Source: Berberis thunbergii
Taxonomy: Eukaryota; Streptophyta; Magnoliopsida; Ranunculales; Berberidaceae
DNA length: 64,000 nucleotides
NCBI GenBank assembly: GCA_003290165.1
Contig: QNQO01001152.1
Span: forward strand, 278,021-342,020
Reading direction: 5' to 3'
Below the pieces are notes generated by a model. That model saw nothing but the letters and a program-made list of their open reading frames with translations, was not told where the DNA came from and made no database searches. Each line of letters opens with the position of its first letter. Within the stretch, counting starts at the first letter, position 1. Below are positions 29,901-44,900 of the stretch, piece after piece. The position numbers were made by a program, and so were the translations under genes.

Positions 29901-32900
29901 ATAAAACAACAATCCAGTCTTCTGATGGCCTTATCCCATTCGTCACGAGAAAAGCTTAAGGCTAGTAGTCATACTTTGGCTCTGTTCATCTGACCATTGG
30001 TTTTGTGCTTCAATTTATTTTATTTTATTTGGATCAGACAAACAAAAAAATTATTAATGTTTTTTCTCCCTTAGTGAGAGAGATTCACCAAGGGGGAAAG
30101 GAAAAAGATGCATAATTACCCAAATAGACAAAGACAAGATTCTCCCATGAGAACATAAAATCATCTACATGATAAGCCCCCTCGACCTTTGCTATGGATG
30201 CCAATACAATAAAATCCATTCTATTAAAGGATAAGATGTTATACTGGATTAGCTATATCTTTGAAATCTTGAATTTCACTTTCCAAACAATCTATATAGT
30301 TGCATGACTCTTTCCAAACAATCTACATCATTGCATGAGGGACTCTACTCTATAACCTTACTCCTAATCTATTGAGAATTTCAGGACCCATTGTTCTATG
30401 ACGCCTTACACCGCTTTCACGATCTTGAATTCATTGAAGAAGAGCACCAATATGGACTTAGCTATTTTACACTTTAGAATTCAGAGGTTCGAGGACTCAA
30501 CCTCCTGTCGGTTTTGTGATTAGTATATTTCTTAAGGTAAAGGCATTACGTTACATAACCAAGTGTTCAGGAGGATGTAAATAATGAACAACTTATCAGA
30601 CCATTAGGTATAAGAAAGGGACTTGTCTAAAGCAAATTTTCTACAAGTACAGCTCCAAATAAAATTATTTAGTTGCCCGTGTCAAACAAGGTGCTTTCTT
30701 GGTCCAAAGATTCATAAGTTGGTGACATTTGTATGCGAAACTTGCACAACTTGGCTAACCACCAAAGTTGAATTGATTTAATTTCAATACAAAACCTGTA
30801 AATATATCCTAGTTAGAGTTACCTAAATTTTACATTTAAACAATGTACAAATCCAAGTGTCGAAGTGACACACACGACAGAGATTGAACACATGCACATA
30901 CTAAAGTAAAACGTTTTTTATTAAAGAAAATACCATGGAGAAAATTTTGGTTTTGGGAAGCTCGAAAACTTTTAGCCTCTGTATGTTTCAGAATACATTA
31001 ACTAACCTAAAATTGCAAATACGTCTTGGAAATTGTTCAGTGGTTGCTAATTTGTGCTACCAAGCTTAAACGCCTTCAGAATACATTAACTAACCTGAAA
31101 TTGCAAATAAGTCTTGGAAATTGTTCAATGGTCAGTAATTTGTGCTACCAAGCTTAAACGCCATATATAGTCTAAAAGTGGAGGATGCGATTTGGTTTTG
31201 CAAGGTTTCTTGTCATATCAAATTTGAGAGAGTTTTACCGAATGACATCGAGGACTGACACGTGTGTTTTTCCTTTGTGGGCTAACTTAATGAAATTTGT
31301 GAGCTTCTGGGATTATATCCAATTCTTAGAAAAACGAGAACTCAAACACGTCCAAAACATGTTAGGCTTTTCTATCCTAAATACGTTTAAAATAATATTG
31401 GTACCCCTGAATTGAAACAACGAAACTAACACTCAAGGAAAGAGTATGACATGGTGAACTTTGGCACTCCCATTCTCTTTTTTCTCCTCTTTGTATGGTG
31501 TCTGCATTAGTGGAAACTAGCCAAAAATAAATAAAACTCTAAATTAACTAGTCGTGAGAACAATATGATGTGCTAAGAAAGTGCCTAGGTTTTGCTATGA
31601 GTTGTCCCACAATGCTTTGGAGGTGGCAATGTGCTAAATATGCATCATTGAGGTCGCAAGGATTTGTCCCACATCATTTAGGAACTTATCCAAGCAATGA
31701 TTCTTAAATGGACATGTACTCCTCTCACAGTAAGGCATTTTAACCTAGTTGGTAAGATTTGTGGTCAATAATACCAAAGAACTGTGGGTCAACAATATAA
31801 AACGGTTGCCAGCTCCACGCAATATGACAACTTAAATAACATAAGTGCAAGAAAGGCGCTTAGCTCAAAATGAGATGATGATTGCAGAAGGATTTCTTAG
31901 ACACCAATCTTCATTACTATTCTCAAGCTTGTACTTGAATTGTTTTACTGCTAAGGCATTTTCAGATCAACTCATAAGATTTATTGTAGATGAGAACATA
32001 GGTCACGGGTTCAACCCAATGTTTATAAAACATGTGTGAGGCTTAGGCCTCAGTTACAATGCTTCAAGGTTGGCTTAATTATATCAATGGTTTACACTTC
32101 ACATTAGAAGTGTACACCTTTTCATTATTCATGTGTTTAATATTGATGTGTCCAACTTCCTTGTGTTAACATCTTTAACGTGTTAATTTAGTTCTTATAA
32201 GAAATTAATAGATATATATACACGCATATAAATATGTAAGAGATAATCATGATGGATTAAAATCACTTTCTTTTGCATTTTGCTAGTCATTTTATTTTAT
32301 TTTGTAATTATGCATACATGCCACTTGATAATAATTATCTCTCGAGGGGAACTAGTGACTCTGCAAAATATAAACACTTGTTCAAATGGGCAAATATTTG
32401 TACACCAACAAGTATGAAAGGTTTAGGCATCAAAAACTTCAACAATTCAATAGGGCTCTTCTCCTAAAATGGCTTTGGAAATTTGAAAAAACAAAAGGCA
32501 CTCTGTGGAGACATGGGATTCTTCCCAATTGGTGGTTCACTAACCAAGTCTCCACTAATTATGGGTGTAGTTGGTGAAAATCTATCATGAATCTAAAGCC
32601 TTTTTTTAGAAGGACCTACTTATGGGTGTAGATGGTGACCACTTGTTTTTTATTTGCAAATTTTCCATGAAAATTTGGAGTTTCATTTGTTGAAAGTCTA
32701 TTGGGGTATTGCCTACAGGAGATTCTTTCCTTGGGTGAGTTCAACAATGCGGAGAGATGGTTGCTATACAATTGGAGCTTGGTTATGGCCCAGAGTCTTT
32801 CTAGTACTGTTTAGTTAGTTTGGAAGGAGAAACAATAGGGGTAAAGAAAGATGTTCTCACTGTTTGTAGAGAGATCAAATATCTTATTTGGCATTGGGGC

Positions 32901-35900
32901 AATGTATGGGATTATTTGGAAGGCATCCCCTTTCATACTTGTATTATTTGTTGGAATAGCTTGTTCACTTTGTAATCTCCTTGTATTTTACTGTACTGTG
33001 ACCATCCTGGTCACTTTTATTTTTGTTGTTTGATTGATCAAAAAACTAAAACAAAAAAATTTTCTCTCTCGAGGCAACGCCTCACGAGACTATCTATTGG
33101 AACACCTCGCTCACACCTTCAGGTTTATAAACCTTGGTTCAAACCCTACTACTAACACCGACTCATATGTGGAAAATTATACCCCACATCTCTGTACTCG
33201 AGTATGGACAATATCTATGATATTAGAGTGTGTGTTATAACAGGGTGATATTATAATAGGTTACACCTGTTAGGGTTGAGGGCCACTCAACCCTAAGGTG
33301 AGGGCTATGCCATCTCTAATCCTTAATCCCATGGAGAATGAGATATGTTGGAAAGAATCCTAGCGAGTTGAGCCTACACCAGGATTTGTTTTACATCACT
33401 TAAGACGTCGTCTAGTTCAGAATTTGTTTTATACTTTTATATCACTTCGACAACCACCTTCAAGGTTACGGAGTGGACCATGACATCCATAATCCCAAAA
33501 AGGAGGTGATATGGGAAACGTACCTAAATCAAGTTGAGTGCCTAACTTAACACTGGTATTGCAGGCTTTTTCAACTGAACCGGAATACTTGAGGTTTCGG
33601 TTGCAATAGCAATTGAGTTTGAAACCTGCCATGACCAATTCATTGGCTTGCACAAAACAGAAAACTTCCATACGTATGCAAGTGGATATGTGTTATACTG
33701 TACAATGGAAACTATTATAACAGGATGTTCAATGCAGTCCAAATTAGAAGAAGTTGAAGTCCATGAAAAACGTACAAAAAAAAAAAAAATTCCTACTCAG
33801 ATTACTACAAAACTAATGTGAGTTAAAAACTTTAGCTTCCACAAAAATAAATTACACCCTACGACATTTACAACAAAACTAACTAGAAAGTAGTGCAAAG
33901 CAAAGTCTCATTCATGTGGATAGTTCAGAAATACCTTTGTCAAACAGCTAATGCAAGTTACAAGAAATTTCTCATCCTCACTGACTAATAGAGGGACAAT
34001 AACCTGCACGGTCAAAATAGGAATAAAATAAGATTACTAAAAAATCAGTGCGAGGAAGACCTCCCCCTATAAATTGCCTTTTAAAGGGTCTATGCAAGTC
34101 CCATGGGAACATCCACCAGTCAGTACGCTCAAAATAAGAGGCCTTTGATATTTCTAAGATGCCCCACAAAAGATCCATGCATGTTGCTCCAACCATATCA
34201 ATTTCACTTTTTCCATCCTTCTTCTTGCGTGTGTGAAGTGTTGAATTCGTTTTTGCTATGTGCTTATGAAAGTATGTTTTAGCAAAGAAGATAATAAAGC
34301 AAGCTTCATTTTGTAGTGGATGGAAAAGATTCATCATCACGGAGATCCATGCATTAATAATGTGTGTTGGGTAAATGTTTGTAGGGTTTGAACACTGTGG
34401 ACATGGTGTATGTGTATTTGTAACATTGCGTCTACCGTCTATACCTAACAGGCAATCAGTTATGGACCATCTTCCAATTGCATCTTTGCGGGTTCTTTGA
34501 TAGGAAAGGAATACACAAATTTTTCAAGGATAAGAAAGGGGGGCCATTCGGTTGGAATGAGATAAAGGGGGAATTCTTACTGATGTTCCACTTCGTGTTT
34601 GTTTGACAGGTAAGTTGTTTCCTTGTTGTCTTACGAGTCTCACACTTTTTTTTCAATATATATATATTAGCCTGTTGTTTGCAAATACTAATTATAAAAA
34701 AAACATGCGTTGTTATACCCAGTGTTCGAAAAAACGGTCTAGGCGGCTGCCTAGGCGCTGGGTGCCCTTCTGGGTGGATTTTTGAAAAAAATAAATTATT
34801 TCTAGTTCGAAAAAAATAAAAATAAGACTATTTTTTTAATACATTTTGCATATGTACCTTGGCATTGAATTGGAAACAATTTATATGCTATTATGCTCGA
34901 CTTTTATAAATTATAATAAATAAATAAGTAATCGCCTAGGCACCCCATCTAGTCCTCTGGGCGCTAGTCCCCTGCTCTCCGCCCGCCTACCACCTAACGT
35001 TTTTTAGAACACTGATTATACCTTTATGCAATTTATGAATTTCGATTACTCATCTTGTGACTTTCTCACTATTTGCAATAATCCACTCATTTAATTTTCG
35101 ATAGAGAGACTAAATAAATGTTAGACCTTGAACACTTTTTTTTCTACTATTTTTTTTTTTTTTTGAAAGGTAAGCGTGCCGCCGGTGGGTATAGAACCCA
35201 AGACGTGAGGGATAAACCACCACAACCTTAACCATCCAACTAGGCTACCATTGGCACCTTGAACACTCACTAATGTCTCACTCAAAGTTTTGTATGCATG
35301 TCATCACATTTATCTCATAATTATTATACGAATAAGGTAGCATGAGCAATATGCCAAAGACACTCAAAGAGCCTACTGGAGGCCTTTACTGCTTTGAACC
35401 ATTGGAGCCTGCCTCGTTTAAAAAAAAAAGCGTATTATATGGTTCACTCTTCCGAAAAGGGATGAAATCATGGAACAAGTAAATTTCATGCCTGGAATTT
35501 AAGACAACTTTTGCAATCTTTTAAGTAGAAGGATGTTTATCATAAACGTACAGTTAGGCATCTGAATGGATCATACTGAGATAGCAAAATAGTCAAGCAG
35601 CGTTCTGCTCCATTTGAAACCTGAATACAAAAGGGAGAAAATTTTGAGATCTCTTGCATGCCAAATATAAAATACATCTGAAACTAGTTCCAGACAATGG
35701 AAGTACCTTTGCAACCATATCCTTCGTTACATGAAGCAATTTTTCTATTACAATCTCAACAGAATCTTCCATAGAGTACTTCTGGGAGTATGACATGCAT
35801 GGATGAGCATCAGTAAAAGGTAAAAAGCAAACTCACCAAGAATGCTAACAAGAGTAAAAAATGTCTACAGTCTACTATAACAAATATTGCAGCACATAGA

Positions 35901-38900
35901 AATTATATCATTATTATAAAAAATCTCACAAACCTGATTACTAAGCATTTCAACTATCAAAGAAAGAGCAAGTTCCCGGATTGAAGGATCAGGATCATCC
36001 AGCACCTCAAGCACAACTGTCAGAATTTGATTAAAATACTGCCAAGAAACAAGGGAAATGCCATCAGTGATATACATATTATATTATAAACCATCTTTCA
36101 AAGCTGATAGGCTAGAAAGAACAACATACTTCCAAAATATTACTAATGGGCAAAGGTTTGCACAGGTATGTTGTGGGAGAGGAATCCATTACCCAAGGGT
36201 TTGCCCCTGAATCCTTCCCATTGAACTGCTTATATGGTTAGCATGTATAGATGCTAATAGGATTACAAATTATAAATAGCTTATTCTTTCTGTAAAGATG
36301 ATATATGCAGCTCACAATACAAAAAATTCATCAAATGTCTAAAATTTTCCACCGCTTGAAGTTTATAGTGAAAATTGATGGTTTGATAACTCTTCAACTA
36401 ATGAACTAACTTTTATCAGACCAAAAATATCTAAATGATCTATATATTTTTTTTGTGGGAGGAACTGCAATAGTAAGAAGATTGTCCTCATAAACTATCT
36501 AGAAACACTAAAACTTAAGAGTTGTGCAAAACAAACCAAGCAATCTGATAAAACCACCAAACTGCGCCAACCATTTTGATTTTTGCCCCCCTTTCAAATG
36601 GTTCACTCAGTTTATGAAGTACAATCATGCATGGGTGTCCATTATACTTTTTTGGCTTATTCATATACGTTTGAATTTTGCAGGTTTTCCTTTAGATGGC
36701 TCTTGAAAATTTGAAGTTTTTATAAGAACCTTTGTCATTCAAAATGTAATCATCAATTGTATTTTGCATTCATTATATTCTTTGATTAGTTTTCTTGTTG
36801 CAATATAAATTGAATTCTTGGAACATATATAGTAGATGACTAGGTCACATATGATAAACTCATATTCCCCAACCCACCATGCCCCCTCTTCCAACCTTCT
36901 TCTCTTCTCTCTTATTAAACTTTCTTGTCACTGCCCTGCCCATCAGCCTTCGTTCCCCTCCCCTCTTTCTCATTCTGTGTGAATTCCCTTCCCACCACCA
37001 CCATCGTTCCCTGCGCTTCCTCCCCTTTCTCAGTAAATTCACCAATCACCACCACCGACAAGCCCTCTTCCCCCTTCATCTCTCTTTGTTTTAGTTCCCC
37101 ACCACCACCACCCACCAGTAGATCTCCTTTCCCCTTCATGTCTCTCTCTAAATTCACTTTCACCGCCGCCACCACCTTCCTCTCTCCCTCAGTTTGAACC
37201 AAAAATGCACCGACTCTCCAAAAAACCTCCATATCACGCGTCAAGTGCGTGTCGAACACGGATTCGCGTACGACACGTATTGGACTCGGGCTCAACGGTC
37301 AAAATTCGTTGACTGGGTTGGACACGGCCGGACACGGTCCAGACTCGGCCAAAGTAGTCAAAATACGTTGACTTCGAAAATGTAAATAAATCGCTCGATT
37401 CTTCCTCTCAAACAGACAATTGAAAAACCAAACCCTAACCCTAAATCGATCGACGGAGGACGGTAAGAGATCGACATACGGAGGAGAAGAAAAGTCGGAA
37501 CAAAGAATCATGGCGTCCTGATCGACACCAGGTACTTTCGATCAATCGACAGGATCGATCGATTTTGTTTTTTTTTTCCTGCTATTCTGAGTATTCTCTA
37601 TTTCTCTGTTATTGTTTCCTATGATTTCATTGATCGATCTTCCTAAGATTGATTTCTGAGATCGATCGATCGATTCAATTTCTTTTGTTTTTTTTCCTGC
37701 TATTCTTTGTTAAGGGTTAAGACTGTTTTGGTTCCTTCTTCATTTCTGTGATTTCATCGATCGATCCATCGATTCGATTTCGATTTTTTTCCTGCGATTT
37801 TGTATTTCGTTTCATTTTTTCCTGCGATTCCTTTTTTACTGTGTTTTTTCTTTTCTTTCTCTGCATATATATATATATATATATATGAAAGCATGCATGA
37901 AATACTTCAAATACCCCATATTGAGCTTGCACCTATTGGATGTGAAAACTAAATAAAAAACTAAAACTAATTTTAGGCCAAGTAACTGGAGATGATCTTT
38001 GGAAGCATGTGACAATATTAAGAAGACCAAGTGAAGCTGGGGGAAACCTTAGATGGAGGTGTAACTTTTGTCATAAAGAGTATACTCTCTTACTAGATTG
38101 AAGGACCACTTGTTGAAGATAAGTGGTCGTGGGATAGCTATTTGTGCCAAAATCTCCCCCATACAACTTAGAAAGGTGCGACAATTTGTTGATGAAGCTG
38201 CATTGAGAGCAGAAAGTTCAAGGGTGCGAAGTGTTCCTTTACCTCCTTTCAGTGGGATCAACTAGTCACCCGCACTTGGGTTCAAGTAGTGAGGGAGTTG
38301 GCCCTTCAGTTCCATACAATGAACAAAGGAAGAGGAGAGTCACTACTAATCCTATTGCAAATGCTTTCAATATGAGTGCGCGACAAGAGTTGGATGTTTT
38401 GATTGCAAGGGCGTTTTACTCGGCTGCATTGCCATTCAACCTTGCACGGAATCTGAATTTTTTGAAGGCTTTCACCTTTGCAACAAATAAAGCAAAGTTC
38501 ATTAGTGGTTAAAAGATCCCTGGGTATAATGCATTGAGGACGACATTGCTTCAAAATGAAAGGGGCAACATTGAGAGGTTGTTGGAGGCAACAAAGTTCA
38601 CATGGGTTGCTAAAGGGGCAACAATTGTTTGTAATGGGTGGACTGATTCTCAAAGGAAGCCTCTCATTAATTTCATAGTGATTAATGAGGGTGGTCCAAT
38701 GTTCTTGAAGGCTGTGAACTGTGAAGGGGAATACAAAGACAAGTTCTTCATTGCTAATTTGATCAAGGAAGTTGTACGTGAGGTTGGGCCAAGTAATGTC
38801 GTTCAAGTTATAACCGACAATGCTCCAATTTGTAAGGCTGCAGGTTTACTTGTTGAGAGCGAGTATCTTGAGGTTTTTTGGACATCTTGTGTAGTCCACA

Positions 38901-41900
38901 CTCTCAACCTTGCCTTGAAGAATATATGCGCTCCAAAGAACACGCCTGCAAATGAAAAGGCCTACAGTTTGTGTAGTTGAATTATTGATGTTGTTGGGGA
39001 TGGGGTGATGATCAAGAACTTTATCATGAACCATTCCATGAGGTTGCATATGTTAATGCGCATTCGAGATTGAAGTTGCTTTCCATAGCAGAGACACGCT
39101 TTGCTTCAAGCATAATTATGCTGAAGAGGTTGAAAGACATTAAAAGTAGCATCCAAAGTATGGTGATAGGAGATACGTGGGATTCCTATAAGGAAGATGA
39201 TGTTGACAAAGCACGGATTGTGAAAGAAATACTATTGGATGACTTGTGTGGGACAAAGTGGACTATGTGCTTCGTTTCACAGAGCCTATTTATTCAATGT
39301 TGCGGAGGGCTAATACAGATAAGTCTTGTCTTCACTTGGTGTATGAGATGTGGGATGTTATGATTGAGAAAGTGAAACAAGTTATTTACCGTCATGAAGG
39401 AAAGGAAAATACTAGTGACGAGTCAGAGTTTTTTTCAGTGGTGCATCAGATATTGGTAGATCGATGGAGAAAAACAACACACCACTGCATTGCTTAGCAC
39501 ATTCCTTAAATCCAAGGTAAATAATTACATTGTTTTTAACTTTTTATTCTACTTATTCTTGAGTCTTGACTAGAAGACTAGAATTCATGAGTTATGCACC
39601 TAATGTTTATATATTAATTTGTGATTGTCATTGCTTATATATAGGTATTATAGCAGAGAATGGCTGCAAGAGGATCCTAATCGTATTGCGCCACACAAAG
39701 ATCCTGAGATTACAAAGGAGAGAGATATATGTTTCAAGAGATACTTTCCTCTAATTGAAAACAGAAGAGTGGTTATTACAGAGTATGCAAGGTTTTCAAC
39801 GGGTACTGGACAGTTTGCAGAAGGTGATGCTCTACAGAATAGAGCATACCTAGAACCTAATGTGTGGTGGATTTCTCATGGTACCTGTGCACCATTGCTC
39901 TTGAATATTGCTTTGAAGTTACTTGGCCAACCTTGTTCTTCCTCATGTTGTGAGAGGAATTGGAGCACATATAACAACATCCACTCATTAAAAAGGAACA
40001 AATTGACCCCAAAACGAGCTGAAGATTTAGTGTATGTGCATTCCAACCTTCGTCTTTTGTCAAGAAGAAAACAAGAGTACCAAAAAGGTGAGACAAGGAT
40101 GTGGGATGTCGCAAGAGATACTATTGATTTGTTGGATTTGGATGCTACTGGAGTGCTTGAGACTGCCAATCTTTCTCTTGATGAACCTGAGCTAGAGGCT
40201 GGACTGTTGGATGCAGAAAATGTGACAGTGGATCCGCTAGTTAATGAAGAAGAAGAGATGTAGTCGCCTCGCTGGTGAGTTTTTAAAATTATCAATTTAC
40301 ATTTTATTTACATTATCAAGTTAATGAAATTATATTGCTTATGCTTTATGAGTATGACTTGAACAGTTGAGCTTGACTTTATGATGCATTTGTAAATTTG
40401 AATGAATGAATTTGAATGTATTATTGATATGTTTGAATGAATGAATTTGAATGTATTATTGATATGCTTCCACCCTAACCTGTAATTACCTCAAAACAGA
40501 CCATGGCTGAGTTTGATTCAATTGAAGCCCATCCACCTCCAACATCATTGCCTCCACCCCAACATACAACCTGCAAGTCAATAAAACAGAGCATCTATGG
40601 AGAGGTTTGATTCAATTGAACCTCGTCCACTTTAACACCATTGCCCCAACCCATCCTCGCCCCTCAATCCAACTGAACCCACAACCACCACTCTAATCAA
40701 CATGAACCACTACACGCCCCACCCACCTCCGATAACACGCCATCCCCACCCATTTCCTCTTAATTGAACCCCACCCTATCTCGCCCTTCCATGGCCACCA
40801 TCACCCTCACCGATCTCCACTGAATGAATCCCCTCCAATACCACCACTTTTTCAGATATGAACAAAACCACCACCTCCACAACCCCTCCATTACCCATTT
40901 GACTTAGCTAAAGGCAGTGATGCCGATTAGGGAGAAGGGAGAATGAGAAAAATATTAGAAAGAGAATGAAGAGAAGGAGGGTGTTCAGGAAGAATGGGGT
41001 GGGGTGGTGGTGATGTTAGAGATACAGACGAGAGAGAATAGCAGGGGTGGCTGGGGAAGAAGGATATTTGTTTGGTTTTTAAGCCTTTTATTTTTCTCTT
41101 GAGATACAATATTGATTTAATTTTTATATCTAATGGTTTCGAATAACCATCATTAAATATACCTCGAGATACATGTTTGGATTTCAAGGTTCACTTACAG
41201 TTCAAGTGCCTTTAAAGGCATTTTAGTCATCAAAGATAGGAACGTGAGACACTTAAGGTCAACGTGCAGGGACCGCTGGTCTTGGGGATGACTGCAATAC
41301 ATATATCTTAGGGCAATCGGGAATTAGCTATTTATTATTTATTATGAGGGATAAGCGCAATTAACCCTATAAATTGTCCATGGCTTTACCTTACTTTTGC
41401 ACTTTATTTTAAACTTCCGAAAAGTTCATAGTTTTTCTATTTTTTATAACATGTTCCTGTGTCACCATAGTCAATGTTGATTCGACAAGGGGTCCCCCTC
41501 ATGTATATATAGTTGCTATCTTTGAATCATAGCATAAAAAAAAAATACAAAAGTACTCTCAACTGAACATAAGTCTTGTAGCATCGATCCAATAGGAATC
41601 CCAACTGTTAAGGAAGTCTTCAACGCATAACGCTCATAGATTATGGAGCTTTGAACTTCAATACATCAAGATAGCAATGTCATCCACCATCAAACGGTCT
41701 TTCAAAAATGTTGTTGTACTACATTTTACGTTCTTTTTTAATAACTTCATTACCAACAAACAGTAACCACCTATTCAAAAGTTTCACATAGGAGTAACAA
41801 GGGTTCTCTAAGAAATATGCTTACAAGGTTTTCTAGGGTACTCATGTATGGAGCAATGTTCCAAGATTTTGTGAAACTGCAAAGGCTTGGGAAGGTGCTA

Positions 41901-44900
41901 ATGTGAATTTTTTTCTAGAAGAGAGTTCCTAGTGAAGAGGATATTGGGGAAGTGAACCAATTAATGAAGGTCTTAGCCATGGTGGTGCCATCGAATAGGG
42001 GTCGAGAATTTAGTAGCTTGATACAATGAAAATTTGGTAAAAGAAGCCCTGTCCACTTGTTAAAAGAAATATCTCTTTGACGCTGATTTGGAGGAAAATA
42101 TAGACCACAAAATCTCATTACTTCCTATAGGAGATTATTTACGATCAACTTCCCGTGCATGACAACTTCTCAAATAGGGATGTGGTTGAGGTAAGATGTG
42201 TTTTCGGGGTGTTAGATTCCCAAGATCATCTATTCTTTGAATGTGTATGGACCAAAAATCATTAGATATTCCTAAGTATGCTTTTATACTTGGACTAATT
42301 GGAATTGTGTGCATATTATGTAGGTTGAAGGAAATAGATTTGGTTTATAGAATCATACAACATCCTCAGCTTGAAAGAACAGCTAGATATAGAAAGGGGT
42401 AGAAATAAGGACAAGGTGCTTGATATTGGACGTGATGTTGTCAGGGGAGAGGCAGGGTATGAAGCATAAGGGCGCCTTTAGAGCCTAGACAAACCCTTTT
42501 TATAGGGTAGAGATTTTAGTGTAGTAACCTCAAACTTAACTAGTGTATGGCTCTACGGCGCTTTAAAGTAAAAATAGAGCCTTCCCAACAACATAGATTG
42601 GATGTCATTTCAAATCAATTAGCATTGGAGCATGGCACATCGAAGGTAAGCTGAGTGCGTTATGAGGCTTTTCTTTTCAACTTTGATGCTTGCGTAATGG
42701 GAAGTAATTTTTCAGTGTCAGTTAGACAAGTGTTTGTCTAACTGTATTATCTGCTATGAAGCATCTGTCAAATAAAAATGATCTCAGGGAATTTTTTTGC
42801 ACTATTGGAAAAAGTATCTGGCAACAAAAATACTGGATGTTGTTCTAGGCCAGTAATAGAACAGATCTTACAATTAACATATGGACAGATCCACTATTAA
42901 CTTATGAGGACCGAAGACTAAATTCTTATATACTGACAGTGTTCTCTTAGAACAATGATGGTTACTGTCCTCCCAAAAAACGTAGTCATTTGTGAGCATC
43001 AATCCATGCACAAGAACTACTAATATCAGAGTATCATGCAACACCAGATCTCCAGATAACCAATGTTGTCAAAAATCGTTCACTCATAAGAGTTGACTTG
43101 TGATTGAAGTCGACTTGCATACCAAACAAGTCAACTTGACTCAAAGACTTGTAAACCATAAACTTGGACAATTCAAAATTTTGAAAGATGTGGTTTCCAA
43201 AAAGAAATCTACTGTTTTGGGGTTTTATTTATTTCTAAACAAAGATGAAAGGGCGTAATGAAACCCTAAAACCTAGTTGTTGTTTTTTTAGTATTTTTCC
43301 CAGTTATGGCATAAACCTAATTACCCAAGAAGATGTAGTCAAGAAAAAAAGTAAGAATAATTGTAGAAGTAGAGATTCAAACAACAAAAAAAAACTTAAC
43401 TGTATGCGCTGTGGCTCTGATTCGACTAGAAACCCCAAATATGTTTCACTTGTAATAGAAAAAAGACTTTTGACTTTTATTAACCTTTGTGTCCCTTTTT
43501 AGATGTTGGATATGTGGGCCAAAACTAAAATTTTGGTTTATATTATTCTTTTCATTTCCAATCAATAACAAAGTGGGTCTCTCTTCTAAGGCTCCTTTAT
43601 CTCTTCCTCAAAAGGCTAGTCCCGGGTTGTGCCTTGCTTCCTATTCATGAGTAGTTTTTTATTACCATACCTTTAGATCTTACGACTTCTGATTTGAATC
43701 TCAATTCAATTTTCTCCTCTGTCAGTACCTTTTACAATACGATTTGTGATTCGACAACCTTGCAGGTGACAACCAAAACTTGTACCTAGTAAAGCCTTCA
43801 ACCTGGTCTATAACACTCATACCAAATTAGTGTTAAGAAACGACGATTATTTTAGTGTAATCAATAAGCACTTATTAATATTAACACCATAAAAGATTTA
43901 GTAAAACATAGTGCACACCTACAAAGGATACAACACAACAGGAACCGTTCGGTAAAATAATCTTATGTGAAATTATCTATCTCAGAATAAATGCTAGGAA
44001 AAAAGATCGAAGAAATGAAATGACAGATTCAAACTAGAAACTTTGATGTTAGAATAATGCTATACCTTGCTCCATATGTTGAGATCATTAGTCATAGAAA
44101 TTTCAACCAACTGTTCAAGTGTAACACGTTTGCTTACACTAGCATTGTCATCTTTTCCATTGCGAATCTGCAAATACGTGCAGAAAGTGCTTATTAGCGC
44201 AATGCATTTATTTGACATAAAAACAATAATAAAGATAAAATATGATGCTATGTCATACTAAGATAAAGGCAGTGCTTATGTTGATTGTGCTTAGCTACAA
44301 AGGTAAGAATTTCGTATTATTACATCAAAAGAAGTTATTTCTTAAACGCACAAGTAGCTTCGAGTTCAAAACTCACCTGGTGGAGAATTTGAGGGATGCT
44401 AAGCCCAAAGTCTGGAATGGAATCCGCTTTTGCAATTGTAAGTGTCCCATTATTAAGATCTTTTTCAATATATTTGTTATCGAATGTCAACCCTTCAGCT
44501 CCGTTGTTACCAGAGAAACCAGTCCTTCAAAATCCAACTTCGGCGTTGAAAAAACACTCGTCAAATCCATGTTATGATTGGAATTTTCCATGTTAGTTTT
44601 CCATGATGCTGTATTTTCAGTCATAGCAGTTGCATTCGATGTTAGATCTTCGCTTTTGGAAGTAAGAAACCTCAGTGTTAGGAATTATCTCAAGATGCCG
44701 GTAAATTAGATTCCGGCTTTCATCAGAAGCTGGTTTTCCAACAGAATCTGACATGTGGTTCGTTTCCTGCATGGAGCTCCAATTTCTGCCACCATCACTA
44801 TCAAATGAACTACCTGAATACTTTCCAAAAAAATGAGTTTTCTTCACTGCTCCAGAGTAACCTTCTTCAGAAGATGTTCCAACAACATCTGATTGACCAT

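Larger units (their letters stand above)
29629..33934 (-). other. CLASP 4.3-kb intron
   Basis: Contains part of duplicated-block copy B (29820-30142), an 87-bp tandem duplication and a LINE 3' end (listed separately). The rest is AT-rich non-coding sequence. CACGGGTTCAACCC at about 32007 resembles a Pol III B box, but I see no A box at the right distance. Confidence 0.7.

Noticed and set aside
31845..32039. Possible SINE (CACGGGTTCAACCC near 32007)
   Set aside because: B-box-like word only. No A box at the right distance and no target duplication or tail.
36870..37295. Open frames over the CCACCACC tract
   Set aside because: Compositional artefact of pyrimidine-rich DNA. Both strands are open and no motif is present.
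40927..41187. Minus-strand open frame [14 protein letters not shown]...
   Set aside because: Low-complexity proline/serine-rich end and no homology that I recognise. It lies within an intron on the CLASP sense strand but has no splice context.
43060..43765. Possible hAT MITE between TGTTGTCAAAAATCG and CGATTTGTGATTCGACAACC
   Set aside because: Ends are only weakly inverted, spacing is long and no 8-bp duplication is readable.
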